Below, piece by piece: positions 9,085-17,647 of a stretch of 63,920 nt of DNA (position 1 is the first letter of the stretch; each line of letters begins with the position of its first letter). Both the position numbers and the translations under genes were made by a program. The notes below the pieces were generated by a model. The model made no database searches, was not told the origin of the DNA, and saw only the letters and a program-made list of their open reading frames with translations. Source of the stretch: CAYJDG01 sp964368875 (GTDB lineage Bacteria; Pseudomonadota; Alphaproteobacteria; Micavibrionales; Micavibrionaceae). The stretch is taken from positions 1 to 63,920 of the forward strand of contig CAYJDG010000008.1 in NCBI GenBank assembly GCA_964368875.1, read 5' to 3'.

Positions 9085-9579
9085 ATGAATGCAAATATTG
9101 ATGATGTAATGATCTGTCTGCCGCCCACGCAATACCCTTCGTACGCTTTTCTTCAGGTCGTAGGATATATCCTGCTCCCCGTGATATTAGAGGCTTTTTT
9201 TCTTTCTAAATTCCTAAAACGGCCTGTTTTACCCTGTCTTAAGAACGCCATCCTGCTTAATTTGCTTTTCCTAAGTCCCGTTTTGATTTTTGTAATGGTC
9301 GAAAATTTTGATCTACTTGAATATGCAGCAAAAAACTTATTGGGTTATGTCTGTTTTGTAGCCACGTTAATTTTGTTCATGGTTGCTTGCATACTCGGCG
9401 GGCGTAAAATCAGTGAGGAGAAAAACCATTCCCGCGGTATTATTCTTTTGGCGTTCATCAAACTTGGCAGCTTTGTGCTGACCTATATAGTCATGGTTGC
9501 GGTAAATATGTTAGTTCCTCAGATCCATTCCGCATTTTTCACAAATGAAGCTATGTCTCATGAATCAGTGTCGCCATGA
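9085..9579 (+). CDS. Unrecognised four-helix membrane protein between lpxI and lpxB
   Basis: I do not recognise this 164-residue protein. It has four hydrophobic segments (about residues 22-43, 52-74, 84-106 and 121-146) and few charged residues outside the loops, so it should be an integral inner-membrane protein. AAAGG precedes the ATG. Its stop overlaps the lpxB start (ATGA, 9576-9579), so it is translated with the lipid A operon. The coding sequence is clearly more AT-rich than its neighbours, a sign of recent acquisition or relaxed selection. Position suggests a link to lipid A or envelope biology, but that is inference only. Confidence 0.75.
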   Translation: MNANIDDVMICLPPTQYPSYAFLQVVGYILLPVILEAFFLSKFLKRPVLPCLKNAILLNLLFLSPVLIFVMVENFDLLEYAAKNLLGYVCFVATLILFMVACILGGRKISEEKNHSRGIILLAFIKLGSFVLTYIVMVAVNMLVPQIHSAFFTNEAMSHESVSP

Positions 9580-10727
9580 CTAAAATTTTTATCATTGCCG
9601 GTGAAGACTCCGGCGACCAATTGGGCGCTGCCGTGATGAAGGCTTTGCGCGAAAAACTTACGCGTGTCGAGTTCAGGGGCATCGGCGGTGACGCGATGAA
9701 GCGGGCCGGACTTGAAGGCAGCCTGTTTCCGATGAATGAGCTGTCGATCATGGGTCTGGTCGAAGTCGTGCCAAAAATCCCCAAGCTTTTAAACCGGATT
9801 ATTCAGACGGTAACGGCTGTCAAAGTTTTTAACCCTGATATCGTCCTGACCATTGATTCACCGGATTTCTGTTTTCGGGTGCAGCGGGAATTGCGCACGC
9901 AAAATTTGCGCACCAAGCAGATTCATTTTGTCGCCCCGACGGTGTGGGCGTGGCGGCCCGAGCGTGCTAAAAAGATTACCGACTTTCTGGATGGGTTGAT
10001 CTGCCTGTTTCCGTTCGAGCCGAAATATTTTGAAAATAAAACGATGAATGCCGTCGCGGTCGGCCATCCACTGATGAAGAGCGGCGCGGTCAAGGCCAAT
10101 GGCGGGTTGTTCCGTAAGGCCAACAAGATTGCAGACGACCAGAAGGTCATGGGATTGTTCTTCGGCAGTCGTAAAAGTGAATTCGACCGCTTGTCATCAG
10201 TCATCATTGGCACGGCCAAGAGCCTGAAAAACGACATTCCCGATCTGAAATTCGTGGTACCGACTTTGCCGCGGCTGCGCGAGCAGATCATCAAACTTCT
10301 GGCCGATGAAGGGATTGAAGGGATTGTCGTTTCCGACCCGGATCAGAAATGGCACGCGATTGCGGCGTGTGACGCAGCACTCGCGGTATCTGGAACGGTT
10401 GCCCTGGAGATTGCGATTGTCGGTGTGCCGCATGCGATCCTGTACCGCATGAGCCCGGTCACCTGGCAGATCGTGAGGCGTATGGTAACGACCAAGCACG
10501 CGCATCTGGTCAACGTCATTCTGGAGCAAGCGATGATCCCGGAATTCATTCAGGATGACGCAACCGTCGATAAAATTCTGCCGATGATGCGCACTCTGCT
10601 GACAGATACCTCAGAGCAGAGCGTACAAAAAATTGCTTTTGAGAAAGTCCGCTCGGTTTTGCAGCCTGATCCAACCAAGAGCCCGGCTGATGAGGCCGCA
10701 GCTTTTATTGAGACATTCCTGACATAA
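9576..10727 (+). CDS. lpxB: Lipid-A-disaccharide synthase LpxB
   Basis: LpxB is the GT19 glycosyltransferase that joins UDP-diacylglucosamine and lipid X to form the lipid A disaccharide at the membrane. The 383-residue protein starts with KIFIIAGEDSGDQLGA, the family's N-terminal motif (more often GEASGD), and includes FVAPTVWAWRPERAKK and VSGTVALEIAIVGVPH. The start overlaps the stop of the upstream membrane protein by four bases. It is the last gene of the envelope block and is followed by a hairpin terminator. Confidence 0.96.
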   Translation: MTKIFIIAGEDSGDQLGAAVMKALREKLTRVEFRGIGGDAMKRAGLEGSLFPMNELSIMGLVEVVPKIPKLLNRIIQTVTAVKVFNPDIVLTIDSPDFCFRVQRELRTQNLRTKQIHFVAPTVWAWRPERAKKITDFLDGLICLFPFEPKYFENKTMNAVAVGHPLMKSGAVKANGGLFRKANKIADDQKVMGLFFGSRKSEFDRLSSVIIGTAKSLKNDIPDLKFVVPTLPRLREQIIKLLADEGIEGIVVSDPDQKWHAIAACDAALAVSGTVALEIAIVGVPHAILYRMSPVTWQIVRRMVTTKHAHLVNVILEQAMIPEFIQDDATVDKILPMMRTLLTDTSEQSVQKIAFEKVRSVLQPDPTKSPADEAAAFIETFLT

Positions 10728-10730
10728 AAA

Positions 10731-10753
10731 AAGGCGCCCGGAGGCGCCTTTTT
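10731..10753. terminator. Bidirectional intrinsic terminator between lpxB and gltA
   Basis: A perfect six-base-pair GC stem, GGCGCC / GGCGCC (10733-10738 and 10743-10748), with loop CGGA, is flanked by an A run on the left and TTTTT on the right. It can therefore end transcription of lpxB on the plus strand and gltA on the minus strand. Confidence 0.88.
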
Positions 10754-10762
10754 CTTGAATGA

Positions 10763-12073
10763 CTAGCGTTTGTCGATCGCCACATAATCGCGGGGCGCTG
10801 CACCAGTGTAGAGCTGGCGTGGACGACCGATGCGGTTGGCGGGCTCTTCCATCATTTCTTTCCACTGGGAGACCCAGCCGACAGTCCGGGCGACGGCAAA
10901 CAGCACGGTAAACATGCTGACCGGGAAGCCCATGGCCTTGAGAATGATGCCAGAATAGAAATCGACGTTCGGGTAGAGTTTGCGTTCGATAAAGTACGGA
11001 TCGCTGAGCGCAATGCGTTCGAGTTCGATAGCGATAGGCAGAAGCGGATCGGTGACTTTAAGTTCACCAAGTACCTTGTCACAGGCTTCTTTCATCACGG
11101 TCGCGCGTGGATCGAAGTTTTTATAGACGCGGTGACCAAAGCCCATCAGTTTATATTTTTTGCTTTTCACGCCTTCGATAAATTCAGGAATTTTATCGAC
11201 GCTGCCGATTTCGGCGAGCATTTCAAGAACCGCCTGGTTGGCACCACCATGGGCAGGGCCCCACAGTGAAGCAATCCCTGCGGCGATACAGGCGAACGGG
11301 TTGGCCTGTGACGAGCCAGCGAGGCGGACCGTCGAGGTCGATGCGTTCTGTTCATGATCGGCGTGCAGGACGAGGATTTTATCCATCGCATCGGCCAGGA
11401 TCGGATTGACCTTGTATGGCTCTGCCGGAACGGCGAAGCACATGTGCAGGAAGTTTTCAGCAAAACCAAGATCGTTTCGCGGATAGACAAACGGCTGACC
11501 GACTGAATATTTGTAGGCCATGGCAGCCAGTGTCGGCAGCTTGGCGATCAGACGGTGCGCCGAAATTTCGCGCTGTTTCGGGTCGGAGATATCGAGAGAG
11601 TCGTGATAGAACGCTGCGAGCGCGCCGACCACGCCGCACATGACGGCCATCGGGTGTGCATCGCGACGGAAACCACGGAAGAAGAACTGCAGCTGTTCAT
11701 GTACCATCGTGTGATAGGTGATGTGCTTGCGGAAATCATCGTACTGGGTCTTGTCCGGCAGATCACCATAGAGCAGGGCGTAGGCCACTTCGAGATAGTT
11801 GCTGTTCTCGGCAAGCTGTTTGATGTCATAGCCGCGATGGAGAAGGATGCCTTTGTCGCCATCGATATAGGTGATGCGCGATTTACAGCTGGCGGTCGAC
11901 GTAAAGGCAGGGTCGAGGGTGAAGTGATCGGTTTGTTCGTAGAGTGGGCGTATATCGATGACGCTCGGGCCGACCGTTCCATCAATCACCGGCAGGGTCC
12001 AGGATTCCTTGGACTGATCATTGGTGAGGGTAAAGGTTTTGCCAGATGGGATTTCAGACGGGTCAGCAGCCAT
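10763..12073 (-). CDS. gltA: Citrate synthase
   Basis: Citrate synthase condenses acetyl-CoA and oxaloacetate at the entry of the TCA cycle. The 436-residue product has the catalytic triad H275 (GPAHGGAN), H314 (FGHRVYK) and D371 (NVDFYSG), with the spacing of hexameric Gram-negative enzymes. The frame extends upstream to 12109, but the ATG at 12073 is chosen because AAGGAAAA lies eight bases before it and the protein then starts with the usual short tail. A sigma70-type promoter with a palindrome at the transcription start is visible about 85 bases upstream. Confidence 0.96.
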   Translation of the reverse strand: MAADPSEIPSGKTFTLTNDQSKESWTLPVIDGTVGPSVIDIRPLYEQTDHFTLDPAFTSTASCKSRITYIDGDKGILLHRGYDIKQLAENSNYLEVAYALLYGDLPDKTQYDDFRKHITYHTMVHEQLQFFFRGFRRDAHPMAVMCGVVGALAAFYHDSLDISDPKQREISAHRLIAKLPTLAAMAYKYSVGQPFVYPRNDLGFAENFLHMCFAVPAEPYKVNPILADAMDKILVLHADHEQNASTSTVRLAGSSQANPFACIAAGIASLWGPAHGGANQAVLEMLAEIGSVDKIPEFIEGVKSKKYKLMGFGHRVYKNFDPRATVMKEACDKVLGELKVTDPLLPIAIELERIALSDPYFIERKLYPNVDFYSGIILKAMGFPVSMFTVLFAVARTVGWVSQWKEMMEEPANRIGRPRQLYTGAAPRDYVAIDKR

Positions 12074-12146
12074 AACGATTTTCCTTGATGTACTTGATGA
12101 GAAAAACAAAAGAGGACGTCAGAGTAACGTTCGAAAGCTTAATATT

Positions 12147-12183
12147 GTGCTAAGCACTATAGACCTAAATCCAATCAGGGCAA
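12147..12183 (-). promoter_or_regulatory. gltA promoter with overlapping 11-bp palindrome
   Basis: On the minus strand a -35 box TTGCCC (12183-12178) is 16 bases from TATAGT (12161-12156). An 11-base palindrome GTGCTAAGCAC (12147-12157) overlaps the end of the -10 box and the expected start point, which is where a repressor site would sit. The predicted leader is about 80 nucleotides. No regulator can be named from sequence alone. Confidence 0.6.
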
Positions 12184-12202
12184 AATCAGTAATGATTATA
12201 GG

Positions 12203-12577
12203 TTATGTAATCTGACGGCTGCGGATCGGAGGATCGTCGGGATTTGCCTTATGCTGAGAGTTGGCCAGTTTCAGCAAAGAGATGCCGTTGCCAATAAACG
12301 AGCGGATCAGGTTGATGATCAGGCCAAGTCCCATGATCGTAATCACGACACTGGCAATCGAAATGGTCGATTCCGGGAGGACGATCGTAAACGCTTTGCC
12401 ATCCATGGTGCCATTCATGGTGCGGTCGACCTCTTTCAGGGTGTCGCGCAAATACGTGAAAAGGCGGACCTGATCCGGAGAATTAAAAAACAGTTCAAGC
12501 TGACGATATACCCAACCAAGTGTCGCAATACCGAGACCGATCAAACCCAGGCCTAGAACTACATAAAGACGGGTCAT
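12203..12577 (-). CDS. Unrecognised two-helix membrane protein cotranslated with gltX
   Basis: This 124-residue protein is not one I recognise. It has an N-terminal hydrophobic segment (about residues 3-25) and a second one (about 72-95), with a 45-residue hydrophilic stretch between them that is probably periplasmic. The tail is polar (KLANSQHKANPDDPP). Its ATG overlaps the gltX stop (ATGA), so translation should be coupled. No catalytic motif is visible. Confidence 0.75.
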   Translation of the reverse strand: MTRLYVVLGLGLIGLGIATLGWVYRQLELFFNSPDQVRLFTYLRDTLKEVDRTMNGTMDGKAFTIVLPESTISIASVVITIMGLGLIINLIRSFIGNGISLLKLANSQHKANPDDPPIRSRQIT

Positions 12578-13977
12578 GCGGCCTCCTGAGCGCGTTGCAA
12601 ACGGGCGAGAACTTCAGGCAAACCGAGTACTTCGGCGGCGTGAGGCACTGAGGGCGAGACCGCCTTGCCAGTGAGGGCTGCGCGGAATGGCATCATGACT
12701 TTGCCAAGCTTGCCGCCACGCTCTGCATCCGCAATCGCACGGCAGGCAGCCTCGATGCTGGCGGAATCAAAGGTGGAGAGTTTACCGAGATCATTGGCGA
12801 TGGTGGCAAGAATGGCTTTGCCATCGGCATCGAGGTTGGCTTTGGCCTTGTCCTCAAAACTCGTTGGAGCGACGACAAGAAATTCTGTTTCTTCAACGCC
12901 CTGGACGAGAGTTTTCATGCGATTCTTTAATTCATCCATGAGTCCCAGAATGCGGTTTTTAGCGACATCCGAAACAGTCAGCCCGCGCTTCTCATAGAGA
13001 GGGACCATCAAGTCGAGGAGGCGGGTCTTATCTGCCTCTTTGATATAATGGGCGTTGATGAAGTTCAGTTTGTCGAAATCAAAGCGGGCCGCGGCCTGTC
13101 CGATGCCGGGAAGATCGAACCATTCGATGGCCTGCTCGGTGGAGAAGATTTCATCGTCGCCATGCGCCCACCCGAGACGGGTGAGGTAATTGCGCATCGC
13201 TTCGGGCAGATAGCCCATATCGCGATATTCTTCGACACTGGTCGCACCGTGACGTTTGGATAATTTCGCGCCATCAGGGCCGAGGATCAGCGGGAGGTGC
13301 GCATACACCGGAATGTCCCAACCCATCGCTTCATAAACCATATTCTGACGGTGGGTATTATTGAGGTGGTCGTCACCACGGATGACGTGGGTCACGCCCA
13401 TGTCATGATCATCGACCACCACGGCCAGCATATATGTCGGCACGCCGTCGGAGCGCAGGATGATCATGTCGTCTAGCTGTTCGGCATTAACGGTAACGTC
13501 GCCCTGCACTTTGTCATGCACGGTGCGCGTGCCTTCTAAAGGAGCTTTGATACGGATGACAGGTTTGATGCCCGCAGGCGGTGTTTCTTTTGAATCACGC
13601 CAACGGCGGTCATAGAACTGGGCGCGGCCTTCGGCTTTGGCCTTTTCGCGCATCGCGTCGAGTTCTTCAGGGGTGCAGTAGCAGTAATAGGCCTGACCTT
13701 TGGCGACCAGTTCCCATGCAACAGCCGCGTGACGGCCGCGCCGTTCATATTGCGACATCGGTGGGCCGCCGTCCCAGTCGATACCGAGCCAGTTCAGGCC
13801 GTTGATGATGGCATCGACATGTCTGGGATCATAGCGTTCCCGGTCTGTGTCTTCGATGCGGAATAACATTTTGCCGCCGGCATGGCGGGCGTACAGCCAG
13901 TTGAACAGGGCTGTGCGGGCGGTGCCGATATGCATAAACCCTGTGGGCGAGGGCGGAAAGCGGGTGACAATACTCAT
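12574..13977 (-). CDS. gltX: Glutamyl-tRNA synthetase
   Basis: GltX charges tRNA-Glu (and in many alphaproteobacteria also tRNA-Gln). The product has 467 residues from the ATG at 13977. The class I signatures are HIGTAR (HIGH motif, near residue 16) in SPTGFMHIGTAR, and KLSKRHG (KMSKS motif). The C-terminal anticodon-binding domain is complete. A longer frame starts from a TTG at 14013, but the ATG gives the standard MSIVTRFPPSPTG start. No Shine-Dalgarno is visible. Instead a -10-like box lies seven bases upstream, pointing to a leaderless mRNA. Confidence 0.95.
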   Translation of the reverse strand: MSIVTRFPPSPTGFMHIGTARTALFNWLYARHAGGKMLFRIEDTDRERYDPRHVDAIINGLNWLGIDWDGGPPMSQYERRGRHAAVAWELVAKGQAYYCYCTPEELDAMREKAKAEGRAQFYDRRWRDSKETPPAGIKPVIRIKAPLEGTRTVHDKVQGDVTVNAEQLDDMIILRSDGVPTYMLAVVVDDHDMGVTHVIRGDDHLNNTHRQNMVYEAMGWDIPVYAHLPLILGPDGAKLSKRHGATSVEEYRDMGYLPEAMRNYLTRLGWAHGDDEIFSTEQAIEWFDLPGIGQAAARFDFDKLNFINAHYIKEADKTRLLDLMVPLYEKRGLTVSDVAKNRILGLMDELKNRMKTLVQGVEETEFLVVAPTSFEDKAKANLDADGKAILATIANDLGKLSTFDSASIEAACRAIADAERGGKLGKVMMPFRAALTGKAVSPSVPHAAEVLGLPEVLARLQRAQEAA

Positions 13978-13984
13978 AAGAAAT

Positions 13985-14013
13985 TGAATATTGGAGTTCA
14001 CGGGGGCAGGCAA
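13985..14013 (-). promoter_or_regulatory. Candidate promoter for a leaderless gltX mRNA
   Basis: On the minus strand TTGCCT (14013-14008) is 17 bases from TATTCA (13990-13985), and the -10 box ends seven bases before the gltX ATG at 13977. Transcription would start at or within a base of the start codon. The -10 matches consensus only moderately. The comEC GTG lies directly next to the -35 box on the other strand. Confidence 0.45.
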
Positions 14014-16200
14014 GTGCTATTCACCAAAGACCGGATTCAGGACACGATTTTAAACGTTTTGGTGCAGCAACGCGCCAATCTGATCCTGTGGATTCCGGTC
14101 TGTCTGGCCATCGGGTCATGCCTTTACTTTGCTCTTGGGCAGGAGCCTCTGTTCGCCCTGACCGGGGCCGGGTTTGCATTCGTCACGGTGCTGATGGCAG
14201 CGATGACGTGGGTGATGTTCAGGGCGGATGATCCCAACAAATATTATCTGCTGCTGATTGCAGTATCGGCACTCTTCTGGACCGGGGCCGGGTTTACTGT
14301 CGCACAACTTCACACACGCATGGTCCATACACCCATGGTCGCTAGCGAAAGCAAAGTTGCCATGGTCACGGGCCGGATCGTGCAGATGGACAAGCAGGAA
14401 GGGCGAAGCGGCTGGATCGTCGTGCTTGATCATTTGACCATCGAGCGGTGGGAACCCGCGACCACACCGCGCAAAATTCGCCTGACCATCCGCAAATCGG
14501 ACAAGCCGTTTGTGCTGGGTGACACGATCCGGGTGCTGAGCAAACTGCATGCCACATCGGCCCCGGCGATGCCGGGAGCATTTGATTTTCAGAGGTTTTA
14601 TTACTTTCAGGGGATTGGAGCTCTTGGGTTCTCACTTAAACCGCCGGAGGTCCTGGCAAAAAGTATCGTCGATGATCCGCTGTTCTTTCTGGAGCGTTTA
14701 CGCAGCAGGATCGCGCTGCAGATTGCAGACGTTGTTCCGGAGCGTGAAGCGGGAATTGCGACTGCGCTGATGACCGGGGAGCGGGCGGCGATTTCGGAAG
14801 AAGACTGGACGGCGCTGAGGAATTCGGGGCTGGCGCATATTATTTCCATTTCGGGGCTGCATGTCGCGCTTGTCGCCGCGCCGGTTTTCTTTGTCATCCG
14901 GCTGTTACTCGCGGCGGTTCCGTTTATCGCGCTGCGGTGGCCGATCAAGAAAATCGCGGCGTGTGCGGCACTGATTGTGTGCTGTGCGTATGTGGCAATT
15001 GTGGTGCCGAACGTACCAACCTTCCGCGCACTGCTGATGACGGGGATTGGGTTGATTGCGATTATGCTGGATCGGTCGCCGTTTTCGCTGCGCCTTGTGG
15101 CGCTTGCGGCGGCGGTCGTTCTGTTGTTTTCGCCGGACAGTGTGTGGAGCGCGAGCTTTCAGATGTCGTTTGCGGCGGTCACGGCACTGGTTGCGGTCGC
15201 GGATTTGATGCGGCCTTACTGGAGTTCCTATATCCGTAATGGTGGATGGGGGCGGAAAGTTATTGTTTATTTCGCCGGGGCAATTCTGACGACACTGGTC
15301 GCCTCGCTTGCGACCAATCCGCTCTCGAGCTTTCATTTTCAGCAGATCGCGTCCTATAGCGTTATTGCCAATACGCTCGCCATTCCGCTGACCGGGCTGA
15401 TCATCATGCCGATGCTGGTGCTGTCGTTCCTGCTGATGCCGTTTGGGCTTGCGGATTTCTGTCTGCAACTGATGGGGCAGGGGATTACGTGGATGCTGGA
15501 TGTCGCGACATGGACCGCCAGCCTGCCGGGGGCGGTCATTCACACTCCGGCATGGCCGCAGAGTGCGCTGATCCTGTTTGCTCTGGCCGGATTATGCCTG
15601 ATTTTGCTGGTCGGGCGCAGCCGGTGGGTCTGTGCGCCGCTGACGCTTGCAGGAATTCTCGTGATCGCGTTTGCGCCGCAGACGGCGGTGCTGATCAATG
15701 CATCGGGCAAACTTATCATGGTGAGCGGCGAGGAGCAGGCGTACGTAACATCCAAACGCCGCGAGAAATTTACGCTCGAGACATGGCAGAAGCGCATGGA
15801 TGTCGGCTCCGATCAGGTCGTGGCGTGGCCGAAGGAAGGCAAGACGTCAGTTGGTCCCGTGAATGTGAACTGTGATGCCGAGGTCTGCCGCATCACCGTG
15901 CCACAGCTCAAGATCAGCACCGGGCAGAATCTTTATGCGTTGCAGGCGGAATGCAACTGGGCCGATATCATGATCGTGCCAGGGAAGAAGATGAAACGCT
16001 GCGGCAAGGCGGTTGTCTATGACGTGTGGAAACTGCGCGAAAGCGGCGCGATTGCGATTACCGAGAGTGGAAAAATTCGCACTGTCCGGGAAGACCAAGG
16101 CAACAGGCCATGGTCGACGTGGCCGAAGCTTTATGTGCCTAGTGATAAGACCGGATCAACGATGACAACTCGCCCTGAATCTCAACGCGGTCGGCGGTGA
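14014..16200 (+). CDS. comEC: ComEC/Rec2 DNA-uptake channel protein
   Basis: ComEC moves single-stranded DNA across the inner membrane during transformation. The 728-residue protein has N-terminal membrane segments, a DUF4131-type OB domain (about residues 70-200), and the competence domain with EEDWTALRNSGLAHIISISG followed by LHVALVA and many transmembrane helices. The C-terminal part lacks a clear metallo-beta-lactamase HxHxDH motif. GTG 14014 is chosen because GGGGGCAGG lies just upstream; an in-frame TTG lies nearby and upstream starts would run far into gltX. The last 62 bases overlap the end of lexA on the opposite strand. Alphaproteobacteria often keep comEC next to lexA even when competence has not been shown. 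Confidence 0.88.
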   Translation: MLFTKDRIQDTILNVLVQQRANLILWIPVCLAIGSCLYFALGQEPLFALTGAGFAFVTVLMAAMTWVMFRADDPNKYYLLLIAVSALFWTGAGFTVAQLHTRMVHTPMVASESKVAMVTGRIVQMDKQEGRSGWIVVLDHLTIERWEPATTPRKIRLTIRKSDKPFVLGDTIRVLSKLHATSAPAMPGAFDFQRFYYFQGIGALGFSLKPPEVLAKSIVDDPLFFLERLRSRIALQIADVVPEREAGIATALMTGERAAISEEDWTALRNSGLAHIISISGLHVALVAAPVFFVIRLLLAAVPFIALRWPIKKIAACAALIVCCAYVAIVVPNVPTFRALLMTGIGLIAIMLDRSPFSLRLVALAAAVVLLFSPDSVWSASFQMSFAAVTALVAVADLMRPYWSSYIRNGGWGRKVIVYFAGAILTTLVASLATNPLSSFHFQQIASYSVIANTLAIPLTGLIIMPMLVLSFLLMPFGLADFCLQLMGQGITWMLDVATWTASLPGAVIHTPAWPQSALILFALAGLCLILLVGRSRWVCAPLTLAGILVIAFAPQTAVLINASGKLIMVSGEEQAYVTSKRREKFTLETWQKRMDVGSDQVVAWPKEGKTSVGPVNVNCDAEVCRITVPQLKISTGQNLYALQAECNWADIMIVPGKKMKRCGKAVVYDVWKLRESGAIAITESGKIRTVREDQGNRPWSTWPKLYVPSDKTGSTMTTRPESQRGRR

Positions 16201-16801
16201 GGACGCGGGGTTTGTAGGCGTCGTTTTCAGGCTCCAGAATAACTTTTCCGGCTTCGCGGCGTAGACGTTTGAGCGTGACTTCCTGACCATCGACGAGGGC
16301 GACGATGATTTTACCATCTGAGGCGCGATCGGTTTTGCGGATGATAACGATATCGTCGTCATTGATCCCGGCTTTGATCATTGAATCCCCGTCAACGCGC
16401 AGTGCATAGTATTCACCCTTGCCGAGCATGGCGGCGGGTACGTCAAAGAAATCACCTTCATGGCGGATGGCTTCGATGGGCGTACCAGCGGCGATTTTCC
16501 CAAGGAGCGGCAACTGCATCAGATCGCTGACGGCGTTGACCACAGTTTCCTTGAGAGTGTTCTTCGGCTTAGCGGGCGTTTGATAGCCTTCCGGGAGGCG
16601 CGTCACTTCGAGGGCGCGGGCACGGTTGGGGAGGCGTTGCAGGTAGCCGCGTTCCACAAGTCCAGTGATCAGGCGGTGAATGCCGGATTTGGATTTAAGG
16701 TCGAGGGCGTCTTTCATCTCATCGAATGACGGGGCGATGTCGCCTTGAGTCATGCGTTCATGGATAAAGAGGAGCAAATCGCGTTGTTTTTGTGTGAGCA
16801 T
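16139..16801 (-). CDS. lexA: LexA repressor
   Basis: LexA represses the SOS regulon and inactivates itself with RecA-ssDNA filaments. The 220-residue protein has the winged-helix domain (about residues 1-70, FDEMKDALDLKSKSGIHRLI), the cleavage site Ala105-Gly106 in KIAAGTPIEA, catalytic Ser140 in VDGDSM and Lys178 in EVTLKRL. A matching LexA box lies 29-43 bases upstream, so autoregulation is likely. ACAGGA precedes the ATG. The 3' end overlaps the convergent end of comEC by 62 bases. Confidence 0.97.
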   Translation of the reverse strand: MLTQKQRDLLLFIHERMTQGDIAPSFDEMKDALDLKSKSGIHRLITGLVERGYLQRLPNRARALEVTRLPEGYQTPAKPKNTLKETVVNAVSDLMQLPLLGKIAAGTPIEAIRHEGDFFDVPAAMLGKGEYYALRVDGDSMIKAGINDDDIVIIRKTDRASDGKIIVALVDGQEVTLKRLRREAGKVILEPENDAYKPRVLTADRVEIQGELSSLIRSYH

Positions 16802-16829
16802 ACGGAAAATCCTGTTTTATTCCTGCTTC

Positions 16830-16844
16830 GTTCTTCTTTTGTTT
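16830..16844 (-). promoter_or_regulatory. LexA (SOS) box upstream of lexA
   Basis: The plus strand reads GTTCTTCTTTTGTTT, a GTTC-N7-GTTT direct repeat. The established alphaproteobacterial LexA site is GTTC-N7-GTTC, so seven of eight specific bases match. Its place between trpC and the lexA start fits self-repression of lexA. Confidence 0.75.
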
Positions 16845-16858
16845 TACGCCGATTCTGG

Positions 16859-17647
16859 CTACTTGCCAAGAAGATTCTCAACAGCTTTTCCGATGTCATA
16901 TTCGCGCATGAGGCTTTCGCCGACCAGGAAGGCGTCAAATCCGGCCTTATGCAGGGCTTTCAGGTCCTCATGACCACCAATGCCGCTCTCTGCGACACGG
17001 ATGATCGAGGGCGGAATTTCGAGGACGAGTTCAAACGCGGTGGCAAGATTGACTTCAAGTGTTTTGAGGCTGCGCGAGTTCACGCCGATCATGCGCGGAA
17101 ATAAATTCATGGCGCGGTCGAGTTCGGCGCGGTCGTGGACTTCATAAAGAATATCCATGCCGAGATCAGTGGCACGCAGCGAGAGTTCGCGCGCAGCCGT
17201 ATCATCAAGCGCGGCCATGATCAGGAGAATACAGTCGGCTCCGAGGGCGCGGCTCTCCGTGATCTGATAGGGCGTGAGCATGAAGTCCTTGCGGATCGCC
17301 GGGAGACTGACCACGGCGCGGGCCGCTTCGAAATCTTCGTCTTTGCCTTTGAAATAAGGCTGATCGGTGAGAACGGAGAGGCAGGTCGCACCTGATTTCT
17401 CATAGATACGGGCGATGCGCTGCGGATCGAAGTCGGCGCGAATGATGCCCTTGCTAGGTGAGGCTTTTTTGATTTCAGCGATCAGCGCCGGTTCTTTTTT
17501 CTTTTTCTTGGCTTCGATGGCGGCGCAGAAGCCGCGCGGCGCTTCCTGCACCTTCAGCCGTTCCTGAAAAATGATTTCAGGAATGAGGTGCTGGTTACGT
17601 TCGACGTAATCCATTTTGTCGAGGCAGATTTGCTTCAGAACACTCAT
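16859..17647 (-). CDS. trpC: Indole-3-glycerol phosphate synthase
   Basis: TrpC closes the indole ring in tryptophan synthesis. The 262-residue TIM-barrel protein carries ALIAEIKKASPSKG near residue 55, IRKDFMLTPYQI, LIMAAL and a C-terminal AESGIGG phosphate-binding loop. The usual INNRNLKTF loop reads VNSRSLKTL here: the first Asn remains, while the second and third positions have Ser. A run of five lysines in EAKKKKKEP is an odd local feature. The ATG overlaps the trpD stop (TAATG), so it is translationally coupled. Confidence 0.95.
   Translation of the reverse strand: MSVLKQICLDKMDYVERNQHLIPEIIFQERLKVQEAPRGFCAAIEAKKKKKEPALIAEIKKASPSKGIIRADFDPQRIARIYEKSGATCLSVLTDQPYFKGKDEDFEAARAVVSLPAIRKDFMLTPYQITESRALGADCILLIMAALDDTAARELSLRATDLGMDILYEVHDRAELDRAMNLFPRMIGVNSRSLKTLEVNLATAFELVLEIPPSIIRVAESGIGGHEDLKALHKAGFDAFLVGESLMREYDIGKAVENLLGK

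Noticed and set aside
14905..15543. Antisense frame in comEC rich in Arg, His and Gln
   Set aside because: Its composition is the expected reverse image of a membrane-protein gene.
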